A program made the translations under genes and the position numbers. Below the pieces are notes generated by a model, which was not told where the DNA came from, did no database searches, and saw only the letters and a program-made list of their open reading frames with translations. From Streptomyces sedi (lineage in GTDB: Bacteria > Actinomycetota > Actinomycetes > Streptomycetales > Streptomycetaceae): DNA of 64,000 nt. Positions 8,788 through 16,928 of the stretch are shown piece by piece. Location: NCBI RefSeq assembly GCF_006335015.1, contig NZ_VDGT01000015.1, positions 98,999 to 162,998 of the forward strand. Direction: 5' to 3'. Each line of letters starts with the position of its first letter. The stretch's first letter is position 1.

Positions 8788-8833
8788 TAGCGTACGAGCG
8801 TTCGCTAAATCAATAGCGAACGCTCGTACGCTA
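8788..8833. promoter_or_regulatory. Double TetR operator in the MBL/TetR divergent region
   Basis: A 19-bp arm (8788-8806) recurs as its perfect reverse complement at 8815-8833, with an 8-bp spacer. Each arm plus one flanking base is itself a 20-bp near-palindrome of form TAGCG-N10-CGCTA, so the site can be read as two oppositely oriented dimer sites (8788-8807 and 8814-8833). It overlaps the TetR gene's -10-like TATCCT at 8832-8837, consistent with autorepression. Confidence 0.85.
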
Positions 8834-8843
8834 TCCTCGGGGC

Positions 8844-9440
8844 ATGTCACCACGACGCTCGGCGGCCGAAGCGCTCGCCACCAGAGGACGGATCCTCGGC
8901 CGCGCCGCCGAGATCGCCTCCGAGGAAGGGCTGGACGGCATCACGATCGGCCGGCTCGCGGAGGAGCTGGGCATGAGCAAGTCCGGGGTGCACAAGCACT
9001 TCGGCACCAAGGAGACGTTGCAGATCTCCACGCTGGACAAGGCGTTCGTCGACTTCTGGCACCGGGTGGTCGAGCCGGCGCTCCCGGAGCCGGCCGGGCT
9101 GCGGCGGCTGCGCGCGGTGTGCGCCAACTCCGTGAGCTATCTGGAGGCGCCGCTGCTGCCCGGCGGCTGCCTGATGACTGCGGCGCTCAGCGAGTACGAC
9201 GGCCGGCCGGGCCTGGTGCGCGACGCGGTGGCCGAGGTGTGGTCGCGGTGGCGTGGCCGGCTGCGCGCGGACCTGACCGTGGCGGTGGAGAACGGGGAGC
9301 TGCCGGACGACTTCGATGTCGACCAGGCGCTGTTCGAGATCATCGCGGCGGGGTTGGCGCTGAACGCGGCGATGCAGCTGCACCACGACGCAGCGGCGGC
9401 GGAGCGCGCCCGCCGCGCGATCGCGAGGGCGCTGCGGTAG
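8844..9440 (+). CDS. TetR/AcrR family transcriptional regulator
   Basis: The 198-residue protein has a TetR N-terminal helix-turn-helix at about residues 10-58, with the recognition-helix region MSKSGVHKHFGTKETL. The C-terminal helical ligand domain is unlike any subfamily that can be named. The -10-like TATCCT (8832-8837) is 6 bases before the ATG and there is no Shine-Dalgarno sequence, suggesting a leaderless transcript that starts inside or beside the operator. The most likely targets are itself and the divergent MBL-fold hydrolase. The inducer is unknown. Confidence 0.9.
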   Translation: MSPRRSAAEALATRGRILGRAAEIASEEGLDGITIGRLAEELGMSKSGVHKHFGTKETLQISTLDKAFVDFWHRVVEPALPEPAGLRRLRAVCANSVSYLEAPLLPGGCLMTAALSEYDGRPGLVRDAVAEVWSRWRGRLRADLTVAVENGELPDDFDVDQALFEIIAAGLALNAAMQLHHDAAAAERARRAIARALR

Positions 9441-9443
9441 GGG

Positions 9444-9538
9444 GTGGCGGGGGTTGGTCGACTACTGACCTTGCCGGTCTGGGTGGGTTGTCGTCCTCGG
9501 CCCGGTGGTGGGTTGCTCGCGCAGTTCCCCGCGCCCCT
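9444..9538. repeat. Intergenic repeat, partial copy
   Basis: Directly after the TetR stop lies one arm of the dispersed repeat: GGGGGTTGGTCGACTACTG, then GGGTTGTCGTCCTCGGCCCG, ending in the GCGCAGTTCCCCGCGCCCCT arm at 9519-9538. The opposite arm is missing. Confidence 0.75.
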
Positions 9539-9569
9539 GGGGTGGGTGGGCGTTCCCGGTCAGGCGCGG

Positions 9570-10250
9570 CTAGCGCTTCGCGTGGCCGAAGAAGTCGAAC
9601 TGGGAGGCCGCGCGTTGGCGCGGGGGCGTCTCGGGGCTGTCCGGCGCCGCCGGCCTCGGCGGCGCCGGCTCGCGGTCGCCGCGCTGGCGGGCCACGTGGC
9701 GGGAGAGGTGGCGCAGCGACTCCAGCGCCTGCTGGTAGGTGAGCGCCGTCGGCGCGCCGTCCGCCGTGCGGTGGTCGGTGGCCCGCGCCGGCAGTGCCTT
9801 GGCCGGCTCGGCAGCCTCCAGCGCCAGCTGCCGGCGGCCCTCCAGGGCCTTGGCCCGCTCGCTCTCCGCCGTGGCGTAGCGGCGCAGCAGCGCCGCGTGC
9901 TCCGTGCGGAGCTTGCCCAACTCGGCGCGTTTGTCGGCGACCTTGGTCTCCAGCGCGGTGACCTGCTCCTGCGCCTCTTCCAGCTCGGCCTGCCGCTCCT
10001 CGGCCTTCCAGCTGAGCCCGGCGCGGCCGGCGCGTTCGCGCGCCACCTGCCGGCCGGCCGCCAGGTCCCAGCGGCGGAGCTGGACGGCGGCGATCACGGC
10101 CGCCAGCGCGGCGACGGCGGTCAACGCACGCAGCAGCGCCGCGTCACCGACCAGCCAGGCCGCCGCGGCGCTGGCGAGGGCGAGCGCGGCCAACGAGGCC
10201 GGCAGCAGCACCTTGTGCAGCGCTGAGCTACGGTGACGTCCACGTGCCAT
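9570..10250 (-). CDS. Membrane-anchored coiled-coil protein of unknown function
   Basis: The 226-residue protein has two hydrophobic segments near the N-terminus (about residues 12-33 and 38-57). A long charged coiled coil follows at about 75-150, then a proline-rich tail ending near QFDFFGHAKR. The pattern suggests a small inner-membrane anchor with a cytoplasmic coiled coil. Similar proteins are annotated only as hypothetical in Streptomyces. The -10-like TAGGTT (10262 to 10257 on the minus strand) lies 6 bases before the ATG, pointing to a leaderless mRNA. It is next to the glycine betaine importer, but no functional link is shown. Confidence 0.75.
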   Translation of the reverse strand: MARGRHRSSALHKVLLPASLAALALASAAAAWLVGDAALLRALTAVAALAAVIAAVQLRRWDLAAGRQVARERAGRAGLSWKAEERQAELEEAQEQVTALETKVADKRAELGKLRTEHAALLRRYATAESERAKALEGRRQLALEAAEPAKALPARATDHRTADGAPTALTYQQALESLRHLSRHVARQRGDREPAPPRPAAPDSPETPPRQRAASQFDFFGHAKR

Positions 10251-10358
10251 GGTCGAAACCTACCGTGACGACACGGGCGCGCGGGAGGGTGACCGAAGGG
10301 TTGTGCCCGGTCGGTTATCCGGCGCGGGCGGCGCCCCCCGGCCCCCGTTCCCCGGGCT

Positions 10359-11342
10359 CTACTCGACGAGTCCCTGTTCGACCAGGTAGTCGTGGGCGGC
10401 GTCCTCCGCCTTGCGGCGTTCGGAGTCCACCTGACGGTTGAGTTCCTTCAGGTCCTCGGTGGTCAGGGTGGCCGTCAGCTCGTTGAGGGCGTCGAGCGCG
10501 TCCCGCTGTTCGCCGAGGCTGTCGGCGTTGACGACGGGCAGCAGGTTGTCGGCCTGCTGGAGCTTCTGGTCGTCCTCCAGCGTCACCAGTCCGAAGTCCT
10601 CCAGCACGGCGTCCGTGGTGGAGACCAGGGCCAGTTCGGCCTCGCCGCGCTGCACCGCCTGCTTGCCCTGGACGGTGCCGACGCCCAGCGGAACGATCTC
10701 CGTGACGTCGATCCCGTAGGTGTTCTCCAGGCCCGGTTCGCAGAACGGCCGCTGCGGGCAGTCCTCGCCGGCCGCCAGCCGGACCGGCTCGCCGAGTTCA
10801 CCCAGATCGGTGAGGGTCGAGAGGTCGTTCTCGGTCGCGAACTCGTCCGTGACGGCGAACGCGTTCTGGTTGACGGCGTCCCCCGCGTCCAGCACGGTCA
10901 GGCCCCTGGGCTCGGCCAGCTCGCGCAGCGCGGTCACGGTCTCCGTCACGTCGGAGGAGGCGACGGGCTCGGCCTCGGGGCCGTTCTCGTCGGTGTTGAG
11001 GAACTCGGCGAGCGTCGCGGCGTACTCGGGAACGACGTCGATCCCGCCGCTCTCCAGCTCCGGCTCGTACAGTTCGCGGCTGTCGACGTTGGTGATGGAG
11101 ACGGAGTAGCCGGCCTCCTCCAGCACGCCCCGGTACAGCTCGGCCATCAGCGTCGCCTCGGTGAAGTTGGCGCCGCCGACGGTCACCGAGCCCTTGCCGT
11201 CGCCGCCGTCGGACGAGCCGCCCGAATCGCTCTCCTCCAGGCTCTCCCCGCCGCAGGCGGTGAGCGTGAGGGCGAGTGCGGCGAGGCCGGCCAGGGGCAG
11301 CCGGGCGCGGCGGGCGGCGCCGGTGCGGAAGTTCGCGGTCAC
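10359..11342 (-). CDS. Glycine betaine/choline ABC transporter substrate-binding lipoprotein (OpuCC/ProX type)
   Basis: The 327-residue protein has a lipoprotein signal: basic start, hydrophobic core and lipobox LTAC with the lipidated Cys at residue 30, then a Gly/Ser-rich linker. The mature part begins VTVGGANFTEATLMAELY, typical of the OpuAC/ProX family that binds quaternary amines for osmoprotection. The GTG start overlaps the stop of the upstream permease by 4 bases (GTGA), so translation is probably coupled. Together with two permeases and a divergent ATPase it forms a complete importer. The exact ligand (glycine betaine, choline, carnitine) cannot be read from sequence. Confidence 0.93.
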   Translation of the reverse strand: MTANFRTGAARRARLPLAGLAALALTLTACGGESLEESDSGGSSDGGDGKGSVTVGGANFTEATLMAELYRGVLEEAGYSVSITNVDSRELYEPELESGGIDVVPEYAATLAEFLNTDENGPEAEPVASSDVTETVTALRELAEPRGLTVLDAGDAVNQNAFAVTDEFATENDLSTLTDLGELGEPVRLAAGEDCPQRPFCEPGLENTYGIDVTEIVPLGVGTVQGKQAVQRGEAELALVSTTDAVLEDFGLVTLEDDQKLQQADNLLPVVNADSLGEQRDALDALNELTATLTTEDLKELNRQVDSERRKAEDAAHDYLVEQGLVE

Positions 11343-12097
11343 GTGGTCTCCATCTCGGGTGTGGTCGTGGCCCGGCGTCGGGGGGCCGCCGGCCGTTCGT
11401 CGTCGGGGGGACGGGGCGCGTCGCGGGGACGGCGACGCGGGTCGGCCAACCGTTGGAGGAGCGCGAGCGCGCCCTCCACCAGCAGGGCGAGGCCGGCGAC
11501 CAGGACGGCGCCGGCGAAGACCTGCGGGGTGTTGTTGGTGTCGAAGCCGGCGGTGATGATCCGGCCGAGGCCGCCGCCGCCGGCCAGCGCGGCCAGCGAG
11601 GCGGTGGCCACCAGCTGCACGGCGGCGGTACGCAGCCCCGTCATCAACAGGGGGTAGGCGAGGGGGAGTTCCACCCGTGACATCAGCTGGAACGGCGACA
11701 TGCCCATGCCCCTCGCGGCCCCCACCACGTCGCGGTCGGCCTCCGCCACCCCCACGTAGGCGTTGGTCAGCAGCGGCGGCACCCCGAAGAGCACCAGGGC
11801 GATGATGGTCGGGGCCTCCCCGTGCTCCCCGACCGGGCTGATGGTGAGCAGTACCAGCACGGCGAACGTGGGGACGGCGCGGCCGGCGTTGGAGATGTTG
11901 ATGGCCAGCGCGCCGCCGAAGCGCCGCCCGCCGCCGTGGCCGAGCCAGAAGGCCAGCGGCAGCGCGATGGCCGCCGAGAGCAGCAGGCAGAGGCCGGTCA
12001 GCTCCAGGTGTTCGGAAAGCCGTTGCCAGATGCCGCCCCTGCCCGACCAGTGGTCGGCGGTGGTCAGCCAGGCCCAGGCGTCGATGATCGCGTTCAT
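11339..12097 (-). CDS. Glycine betaine/choline ABC transporter permease (OpuCD type)
   Basis: This 252-residue BPD-type permease has about six transmembrane helices. The EAA-loop region contains DRDVVGAARGMGMSPFQ, which contacts the ATPase. The C-terminal tail is long, basic and proline-rich. Its stop overlaps the start of the substrate-binding protein. It lies 12 bases after the other permease in the same operon, and the two permeases probably form a heterodimeric channel. Confidence 0.92.
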   Translation of the reverse strand: MNAIIDAWAWLTTADHWSGRGGIWQRLSEHLELTGLCLLLSAAIALPLAFWLGHGGGRRFGGALAINISNAGRAVPTFAVLVLLTISPVGEHGEAPTIIALVLFGVPPLLTNAYVGVAEADRDVVGAARGMGMSPFQLMSRVELPLAYPLLMTGLRTAAVQLVATASLAALAGGGGLGRIITAGFDTNNTPQVFAGAVLVAGLALLVEGALALLQRLADPRRRPRDAPRPPDDERPAAPRRRATTTPEMETT

Positions 12098-12109
12098 CTC
12101 GGGCTCCCG

Positions 12110-12883
12110 TCAGGCCGTGGCCCGGTTGTCCAGCACGGCGTCGCGGTCGTCCAGCACGGCGTCGCGTCCCTCGGCGCCCGCGGCCCGGCGGACGCGCCGC
12201 CCGCCCCCGGCGGCCCTGGTCCAGGGCGTGAGCAGGCGCTGCAACCCGAGCAGCAGCAGGTCGGCGGTGACGGCGAGCAGCACGCAGAGCACCGAGGCGG
12301 TCAGCACCTGGGCCTTGAAGTAGCTGTCCATCGCCGCGTAGATCAGGTTCCCCAGGCCGCCGTTGTCGACGATCGCGCCGACCGTGGTCAGCGAGACGGC
12401 GGAGACGGTGGCGATCCGCAGCCCCGCCATCAGCGCCGGGAGGGCCAGGGGCAGCTCGACGGCGAAGAGCAGCCGGGTCCTGCCGTAGCCGAGGCCGATC
12501 GCCGCCTCGCGGGCCTCGGCGGGGACGGAGTCGAGCCCGGTGAGGATGTTCCGCACCAGGATGGTCAGCGAATACAGCACCAGTCCGCAGATCACCAGCG
12601 AGACCGAGATGCCGAACATCGGCAGCAGCAGCGCGTACATGGCGAGCGTGGGGATGGTGTACAGCACCGTGGTGGCGCTCAGGATGCCCGCCGACGCGAG
12701 CCGCCAGCGGCGGGCCAGCAGCGCAAGGGGGAACGCGATGAGCACCGCGATGCCGATCGCCGTGGCGGTGATCACCACGTGGTCGACCGTGGCCTCGGTC
12801 AGTTCCTCGCTGCGACTGCGCAGGTACTCCCCGCAGATCCACTCGTTGGCCGCCAGACAGCTCTGGGCGGTTGCCGCACTCAT
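12110..12883 (-). CDS. Glycine betaine/choline ABC transporter permease (OpuCB type)
   Basis: The 257-residue BPD-type permease is the first gene of the minus-strand operon. About six transmembrane helices and the EAA-loop sequence PAEAREAAIGLGYGRTR are visible. Only 35 bp separate its ATG from the divergent ATPase gene. A -10-like TAGGCT (12897 to 12892, minus strand) lies 8 bases from the start, so a leaderless transcript is likely and the two divergent promoters must overlap closely. That gives one short site through which a single regulator could control all four transporter genes. Confidence 0.92.
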   Translation of the reverse strand: MSAATAQSCLAANEWICGEYLRSRSEELTEATVDHVVITATAIGIAVLIAFPLALLARRWRLASAGILSATTVLYTIPTLAMYALLLPMFGISVSLVICGLVLYSLTILVRNILTGLDSVPAEAREAAIGLGYGRTRLLFAVELPLALPALMAGLRIATVSAVSLTTVGAIVDNGGLGNLIYAAMDSYFKAQVLTASVLCVLLAVTADLLLLGLQRLLTPWTRAAGGGRRVRRAAGAEGRDAVLDDRDAVLDNRATA

Positions 12884-12918
12884 GTTCCAGCAGCCTAGAC
12901 GGTTAACCTGACAGAATC

Positions 12919-14109
12919 ATGAACATGTTGCGGTTCGAGCACGTCTCCAAGCGCTACCCCAACGGGACCGTGGCCGTCGACGGCCTCGACTTCGAGGTGA
13001 ACGAGGGCGAGCTGGTCACCCTCGTCGGGCCGTCCGGCTGCGGCAAGACCACCACGATGAAGCTGGTCAACAGGCTGGAGGAGCCGACCTCCGGCCGCAT
13101 CCTGCTCGACGGCGAGGACGTCTCCCGCGTCGACCCGGTGAAGTTGCGCCGCCGCATCGGCTACGTCATCCAGCAGGTCGGGCTCTTTCCGCACCGCACC
13201 GTGCTCGACAACACGGCGACCGTGCCGGTGCTGCTCGGCCGGGGCCGGAAGGCCGCGCGGCAGCGGGCCGCCGAGCTGCTGGAACTGGTCGGCCTCGACC
13301 CGGCCGTCTACGGCGGTCGCTACCCCGACCAGCTCTCGGGCGGGCAGCGGCAGCGCGTCGGCGTCGCGCGGGCGCTGGCCGCCGACCCGCCGGTGCTGCT
13401 GATGGACGAGCCGTTCGGCGCGGTCGACCCGGTGGTGCGGGAACGGCTCCAGAACGAGTTCCTCCGGCTCCAGCAGGAGGTCCGCAAGACGGTGCTCTTC
13501 GTCACCCACGACATCGAGGAGGCCGTGCGGCTCGGCGACCGCATCGCGGTCTTCGGCGAGGGGCGGATCGAGCAGTACGACTCCCCGGCGGCGGTGCTGG
13601 GCGCGCCGGCCACGGACTACGTCGCCTCGTTCGTCGGCAGCGACCGCGGGCTGAAACGGCTCTCGGTGACGCCGGTGGAACGCGGCGACCTGGAGCAGCC
13701 GCCGGTCGTGCACCTCGCGGACTCGATGGCGACCGCGCGGGAACGGATGCGGGCCGACGGGGTGCGGTGGGCGGTGGTGCTCGACGAGGACGACGTGCTG
13801 CACGGCTGGGTCTCGGCGGGCGACAGCGGCGCCTCCGGCGAGGAGCGGGAGCGGGAGAGCGTCGGCACGGTGGCCGGGCACGCGCGGCGGATGGAGGCGT
13901 GGCTGCGGCTCGGGTCCTCGCTGAAGACGGCGTTCAGCACGATGCTCCAGTACGACGCGGGGTGGATAGCCGTGCTCGACGAGGAGGACCGACTGCTCGG
14001 GGTGCTGACCCCCAGCACCCTCCACGAGGCGCTGCGCCGCTCCATCGACGCGGACACCCGTTCGGTGGAACGGTCCGACGTGGAACTGGAGACGGTGAAC
14101 GGGGCGTAG
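12919..14109 (+). CDS. Glycine betaine/choline ABC transporter ATP-binding protein with CBS pair (OpuCA type)
   Basis: The 396-residue ATPase energises the adjacent importer. Walker A GPSGCGKT is at about residues 36-43, the LSGGQRQRVGVARAL signature around 138, and Walker B LLMDEPFGA follows. After the ATPase domain, from about residue 255, come two weak CBS-like units (WAVVLDEDDVLHGW and WIAVLDEEDRLLGV). In OpuA-type systems such CBS domains sense ionic strength, so osmotic gating is a fair inference. The gene is divergent from the permease operon. Start ATG 12919 has a second Met two codons on. Confidence 0.92.
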   Translation: MNMLRFEHVSKRYPNGTVAVDGLDFEVNEGELVTLVGPSGCGKTTTMKLVNRLEEPTSGRILLDGEDVSRVDPVKLRRRIGYVIQQVGLFPHRTVLDNTATVPVLLGRGRKAARQRAAELLELVGLDPAVYGGRYPDQLSGGQRQRVGVARALAADPPVLLMDEPFGAVDPVVRERLQNEFLRLQQEVRKTVLFVTHDIEEAVRLGDRIAVFGEGRIEQYDSPAAVLGAPATDYVASFVGSDRGLKRLSVTPVERGDLEQPPVVHLADSMATARERMRADGVRWAVVLDEDDVLHGWVSAGDSGASGEERERESVGTVAGHARRMEAWLRLGSSLKTAFSTMLQYDAGWIAVLDEEDRLLGVLTPSTLHEALRRSIDADTRSVERSDVELETVNGA

Positions 14110-14137
14110 CCGCCTCCGGCGGTGGGGCGGGGGCGTC

Positions 14138-14261
14138 AGGGGCGCGGGGAACTGCGCGGTGCATGGGTGGCGGGGGTTGGTCGACTACGGTGCCGCGCCG
14201 GCTAGGTGGGTTGTCGTCCTCGCGCCGGTGTGTGGTTGCTCGCGCAGTTCCCCGCGCCCCT
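14138..14261. repeat. Full 124-bp intergenic repeat element
   Basis: The element is bounded by 21-bp perfect inverted ends (14138-14158 and 14241-14261). Inside are GGTGCATGGGTGGCGGGGGT, a TTGGTCGACTAC block and GGTGGGTTGTCGTCCTCG. It is one of two complete copies of exactly the same length; the other is at 54992-55115. It fills most of the gap between the OpuC-type ATPase and DUF3180 genes, which converge on it. Confidence 0.85.
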
Positions 14262-14283
14262 TCGACGCCGCCGCCGCGGGGGG

Positions 14284-14781
14284 CTATGCGCGGGAGCCCA
14301 TGGGGCCGGTGGGGTTGTCCTCGTCGCCTTCGGGGAGGCGGCACACCCGTTCCAGATACAGCGCCGCCGCCACCACCGCGATGCCCGCCGCGACGGCGAG
14401 TCCGGCGTACAGGGCCTGGTCCCTGCGGTTGGGCACCTCCATCCGCTCCAGCAGCAGGAAGAGCCCGAAGCCGCCGTACGCCCCGGCCACCAACGCCGAG
14501 ACCAGCGCGCTCGCCTGGCCGAAGACCACCGCGCGCGCCGCGCTCATCCGGTCCACCGGCCTCGCGTCCGGGCGCCGTTCGCGCTGCGCCCGCAGCCGCG
14601 CGCGCAGCGACAGCGCGGTGCCCAGCAGCACCGCGGCGATCAGCGCCAGCACGACCGGCGCGAGGAGGGGAACCGCGGGCAGCGTGTTGCCCATCGAGTC
14701 CCAGAGTCCGGCCCCCGCCCAGCACAGGCCGAACGCTGCCGCGAACAGCCCGGCCAGCGTGCCGATCCGCAGTTGGTTCAC
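14284..14781 (-). CDS. DUF3180 family membrane protein
   Basis: The 165-residue protein has four hydrophobic segments (about residues 6-26, 38-58, 84-108 and 122-142), with a charged loop between the second and third. It matches the small actinobacterial DUF3180 membrane family that habitually follows folK in folate clusters; its function is unknown. GTG 14781 is chosen because it gives the usual short N-terminus (NQLRIGTLAGL) 32 bases after the folK stop. It is the last gene of the folB-folK-DUF3180 run. Confidence 0.85.
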   Translation of the reverse strand: MNQLRIGTLAGLFAAAFGLCWAGAGLWDSMGNTLPAVPLLAPVVLALIAAVLLGTALSLRARLRAQRERRPDARPVDRMSAARAVVFGQASALVSALVAGAYGGFGLFLLLERMEVPNRRDQALYAGLAVAAGIAVVAAALYLERVCRLPEGDEDNPTGPMGSRA

Positions 14782-14813
14782 CGCTCCGCGCGCCCCTCGT
14801 CCGTCTCGTTCGT

Positions 14814-15425
14814 TCAGTCGGGCAGCACCAGCGACAGGTCCTCCCGCAGCACGACGCCCTGGCCGTCGACCGAGGGCAGCAGCTCGCGCAGCGGCCCGCG
14901 GCCGGGTACCTCGGCGCCCGGGTCGACATCGTGCCACGGCACCAGCACGAACGCCCGCTCGTGGGCCCGGGGATGGGGCAGCGTGAGGTTCGGGTCGGTG
15001 GAGAGGACACCCTGGTAGGAGACGATGTCCACGTCCAGGGTGCGGGGGCCCCAACGCTCGTCGCGGACCCGTTCGAACGCCTCCTCGATGGCCTGGGCGC
15101 GCTCCAGCAGCGAGGAGGGCGGGAGGGTCGTCTTCACCAGGACGACCGCGTTGAAGTAGTCGGACTGCTCGCCCTCGGTGACTCCGAAGGGGCTGGTCTC
15201 GTAGACGCGGGAGACCGCTTTGACCCGGACGCCCGGGGTGTCCTCCAGCGCGTCGACGGCGCCCTGGAGGTTCTCCAGCCGGTTGCCCATGTTGGCGCCG
15301 AGGGAGATCACGGCGCGCATCGGGTTGTGGAGGGTCGAGTCGGCCGCGTCGACCTGCCGCACCACGGAGGCCGGTACCGGCTGCACGGTGGGGTCGGGGG
15401 AGGAGGCGGCGTTGCTGGGGGTCAT
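14814..15425 (-). CDS. folK: 2-amino-4-hydroxy-6-hydroxymethyldihydropteridine diphosphokinase
   Basis: HPPK transfers pyrophosphate from ATP to hydroxymethyl-dihydropterin, giving the substrate of FolP. The conserved ISLGANMGNRLENLQGA start of the fold is at about residue 40. The signature RDERWGPRTLDVDIVSYQG around residue 140 carries the metal-binding Asp pair, followed by LPHPRAHERAFVLVPW. The N-terminus is about 35 residues longer than in short HPPKs, which is usual in actinobacteria. The ATG overlaps the folB stop by 4 bases (15422-15425), so the two are translationally coupled. Confidence 0.95.
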   Translation of the reverse strand: MTPSNAASSPDPTVQPVPASVVRQVDAADSTLHNPMRAVISLGANMGNRLENLQGAVDALEDTPGVRVKAVSRVYETSPFGVTEGEQSDYFNAVVLVKTTLPPSSLLERAQAIEEAFERVRDERWGPRTLDVDIVSYQGVLSTDPNLTLPHPRAHERAFVLVPWHDVDPGAEVPGRGPLRELLPSVDGQGVVLREDLSLVLPD

Positions 15426-15790
15426 GCTCGGCTCCGTTCGATGCTGATGGTCACGTCCTCGAAGGGCACGGTGATCGGGGCGTGCGGCTTGTGCACGGTC
15501 ACGGTGACCTCGCGCACCGCCGGGTGGGTCAGGCACTGGTCGGCGAGCCGCTGGGCCAACGTCTCCAGCAGGTCGCAGGGTTCGCCGGCGACGACGGCGG
15601 CGATCTGCTCGGCGAGGACCCCGTAGTCGACGGTCAGTTCCAACGCGTCGGCCTCGGCGGCCGGCCTGGTGTCCACGCCGAGGTCCACGTCCACCACGAA
15701 GGGCTGGCCCTCGGCGCGTTCGCGGGGGAGGACCCCGTGAAAGCCCTGTGCGCGTACTCCGCGCAGCGTGATGCGGTCCACGGCGTTCAC
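15422..15790 (-). CDS. folB: Dihydroneopterin aldolase
   Basis: FolB cleaves dihydroneopterin to 6-hydroxymethyl-dihydropterin and glycolaldehyde. At 122 residues it has the normal length. The active-site region RGVRAQGFHGVLPRERAEGQPF is at about 10-31. VDYGVLAEQI and the catalytic-lysine region VTVHKPHAP (Lys near residue 101) are present. The GTG at 15790 starts the run and faces folP across 247 bp. In related Streptomyces the folP, folB and folK genes are, from general knowledge, all on one strand, so the divergent layout looks rearranged. Confidence 0.95.
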   Translation of the reverse strand: MNAVDRITLRGVRAQGFHGVLPRERAEGQPFVVDVDLGVDTRPAAEADALELTVDYGVLAEQIAAVVAGEPCDLLETLAQRLADQCLTHPAVREVTVTVHKPHAPITVPFEDVTISIERSRA

Positions 15791-16037
15791 TCCCTCGTCC
15801 GTCTCTGGTCTTGTCCGACCGGTGCGCGCGCTCCGGTGCCCCGTGCGCCGCCGGTCCCGTTCGGGTGCTCACCGCCCGGGGGTTCGAATCTACCCGCGCC
15901 CGCCGGAGGCTCCGCCGGGGCATGGGGAACAGCGCCGGTCCCGGCGGACCTGTTCCCCGCGAAGGGGTGGAGAACGCGGGGCGCGGGCCCGGTGAAGGGT
16001 CGGTCGGACGTCGATCACCTGCGCCTACCCTGGGGCC
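15791..16037. other. Divergent folB/folP promoter region
   Basis: This 247-bp region has no convincing gene. It holds GGGGAACAGCGCC and a roughly mirrored CTGTTCCCCGC near 15920-15965, a likely imperfect hairpin. The folP -10-like TACCCT is at 16026-16031. A tRNA-like T-loop string near 15892 was checked and rejected. Confidence 0.5.
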
Positions 16038-16928
16038 ATGAGCATCGCGCATGGTCAGGTGACAGGTCTGCCCCGCTGGGACCGCTGTGCGGTGATGGGG
16101 GTGGTCAATGTCACACCCGACTCCTTTTCCGACGGCGGGCGTTGGTTCGACCCGGAGTCCGCGGTCAAACGGGGGCTCGATCTGGTGGCCGAGGGCGCGG
16201 ACCTGGTGGACGTCGGTGGCGAGTCGACCCGCCCGGGGGCCACCCGGGTGGACGAGGCGGAGGAACTGCGCCGGGTGCTGCCCGTGGTGCGGGAGCTGGT
16301 CGACCGGGGGGTGCTGGTCAGCGTGGACACCACCCGCGCCTCGGTGGCCGGGCGCGCGCTGGACGCCGGCGCGCGGATGGTGAACGACGTGAGCGGCGGC
16401 AGGGCCGACCCCGCGATGGTGCCGCTGGTGGCCGAACGCGCCGTGCCGTTCGTGGTGATGCACTGGCGCGGGCAGAGCGTGGACATGAACGACCGGGCGG
16501 TCTACGCCGACGTGGTCGGCGAGGTGGTCGGCGAGCTGAGGGAGAGCCTGGCCGGCGCGGTGGCCGGCGGGATCGCGCCCGAGCTGCTGGTGGTCGACCC
16601 GGGGTTGGGCTTCGCCAAGCGCGCCGAGCACGACCTGGCGCTGCTCGCGGCGCTCGGCAGAATCCGCGCCGACCTGCCGTTTCCGCTGCTGGTCGCGGCC
16701 TCGCGGAAGCGGTTCCTCGGCCGGGTGCTCGCCGGCCCCGACGGCGCCCCGCCGCCCGCGCGGGAGCGCGACGCGGCGACCGCGGCCGTCTCCGCGCTCG
16801 CCGCCGCGGCTGGCGCGTGGGCTGTGCGGGTACACGAGGCACGGGCCAGTGCGGACGCGGTCCGGGTGGCCCGGGCCATCGACGAGGCGGACCGCCGGGT
16901 GGGCGACGGCGGGGAGGGAGCGGCATGA
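16038..16928 (+). CDS. folP: Dihydropteroate synthase
   Basis: FolP condenses hydroxymethyl-dihydropterin pyrophosphate with p-aminobenzoate and is the sulfonamide target. The 296-residue TIM barrel has the signatures MGVVNVTPDSFSDGG (about residues 20-34), DVGGESTRPGA, VNDVSGG and a late SRKRFLGRVL. The ATG at 16038 has no Shine-Dalgarno sequence but a -10-like TACCCT (16026-16031) exactly 6 bases upstream, so the mRNA is probably leaderless. The stop overlaps the next start by 4 bases (ATGA). Confidence 0.96.
   Translation: MSIAHGQVTGLPRWDRCAVMGVVNVTPDSFSDGGRWFDPESAVKRGLDLVAEGADLVDVGGESTRPGATRVDEAEELRRVLPVVRELVDRGVLVSVDTTRASVAGRALDAGARMVNDVSGGRADPAMVPLVAERAVPFVVMHWRGQSVDMNDRAVYADVVGEVVGELRESLAGAVAGGIAPELLVVDPGLGFAKRAEHDLALLAALGRIRADLPFPLLVAASRKRFLGRVLAGPDGAPPPARERDAATAAVSALAAAAGAWAVRVHEARASADAVRVARAIDEADRRVGDGGEGAA

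Noticed and set aside
7282..8853. Minus-strand frame joining repeat sequence to the reverse of folE and the MBL gene
   Set aside because: It reads through three repeat copies and is out of frame with the real MBL hydrolase; translation of the repeats gives low-complexity sequence.
15888..15910. tRNA T-loop-like string GGTTCGAATC between folB and folP
   Set aside because: The flanking stem has a mismatch and a wobble pair, and no acceptor stem, D-arm or anticodon arm can be built around it.
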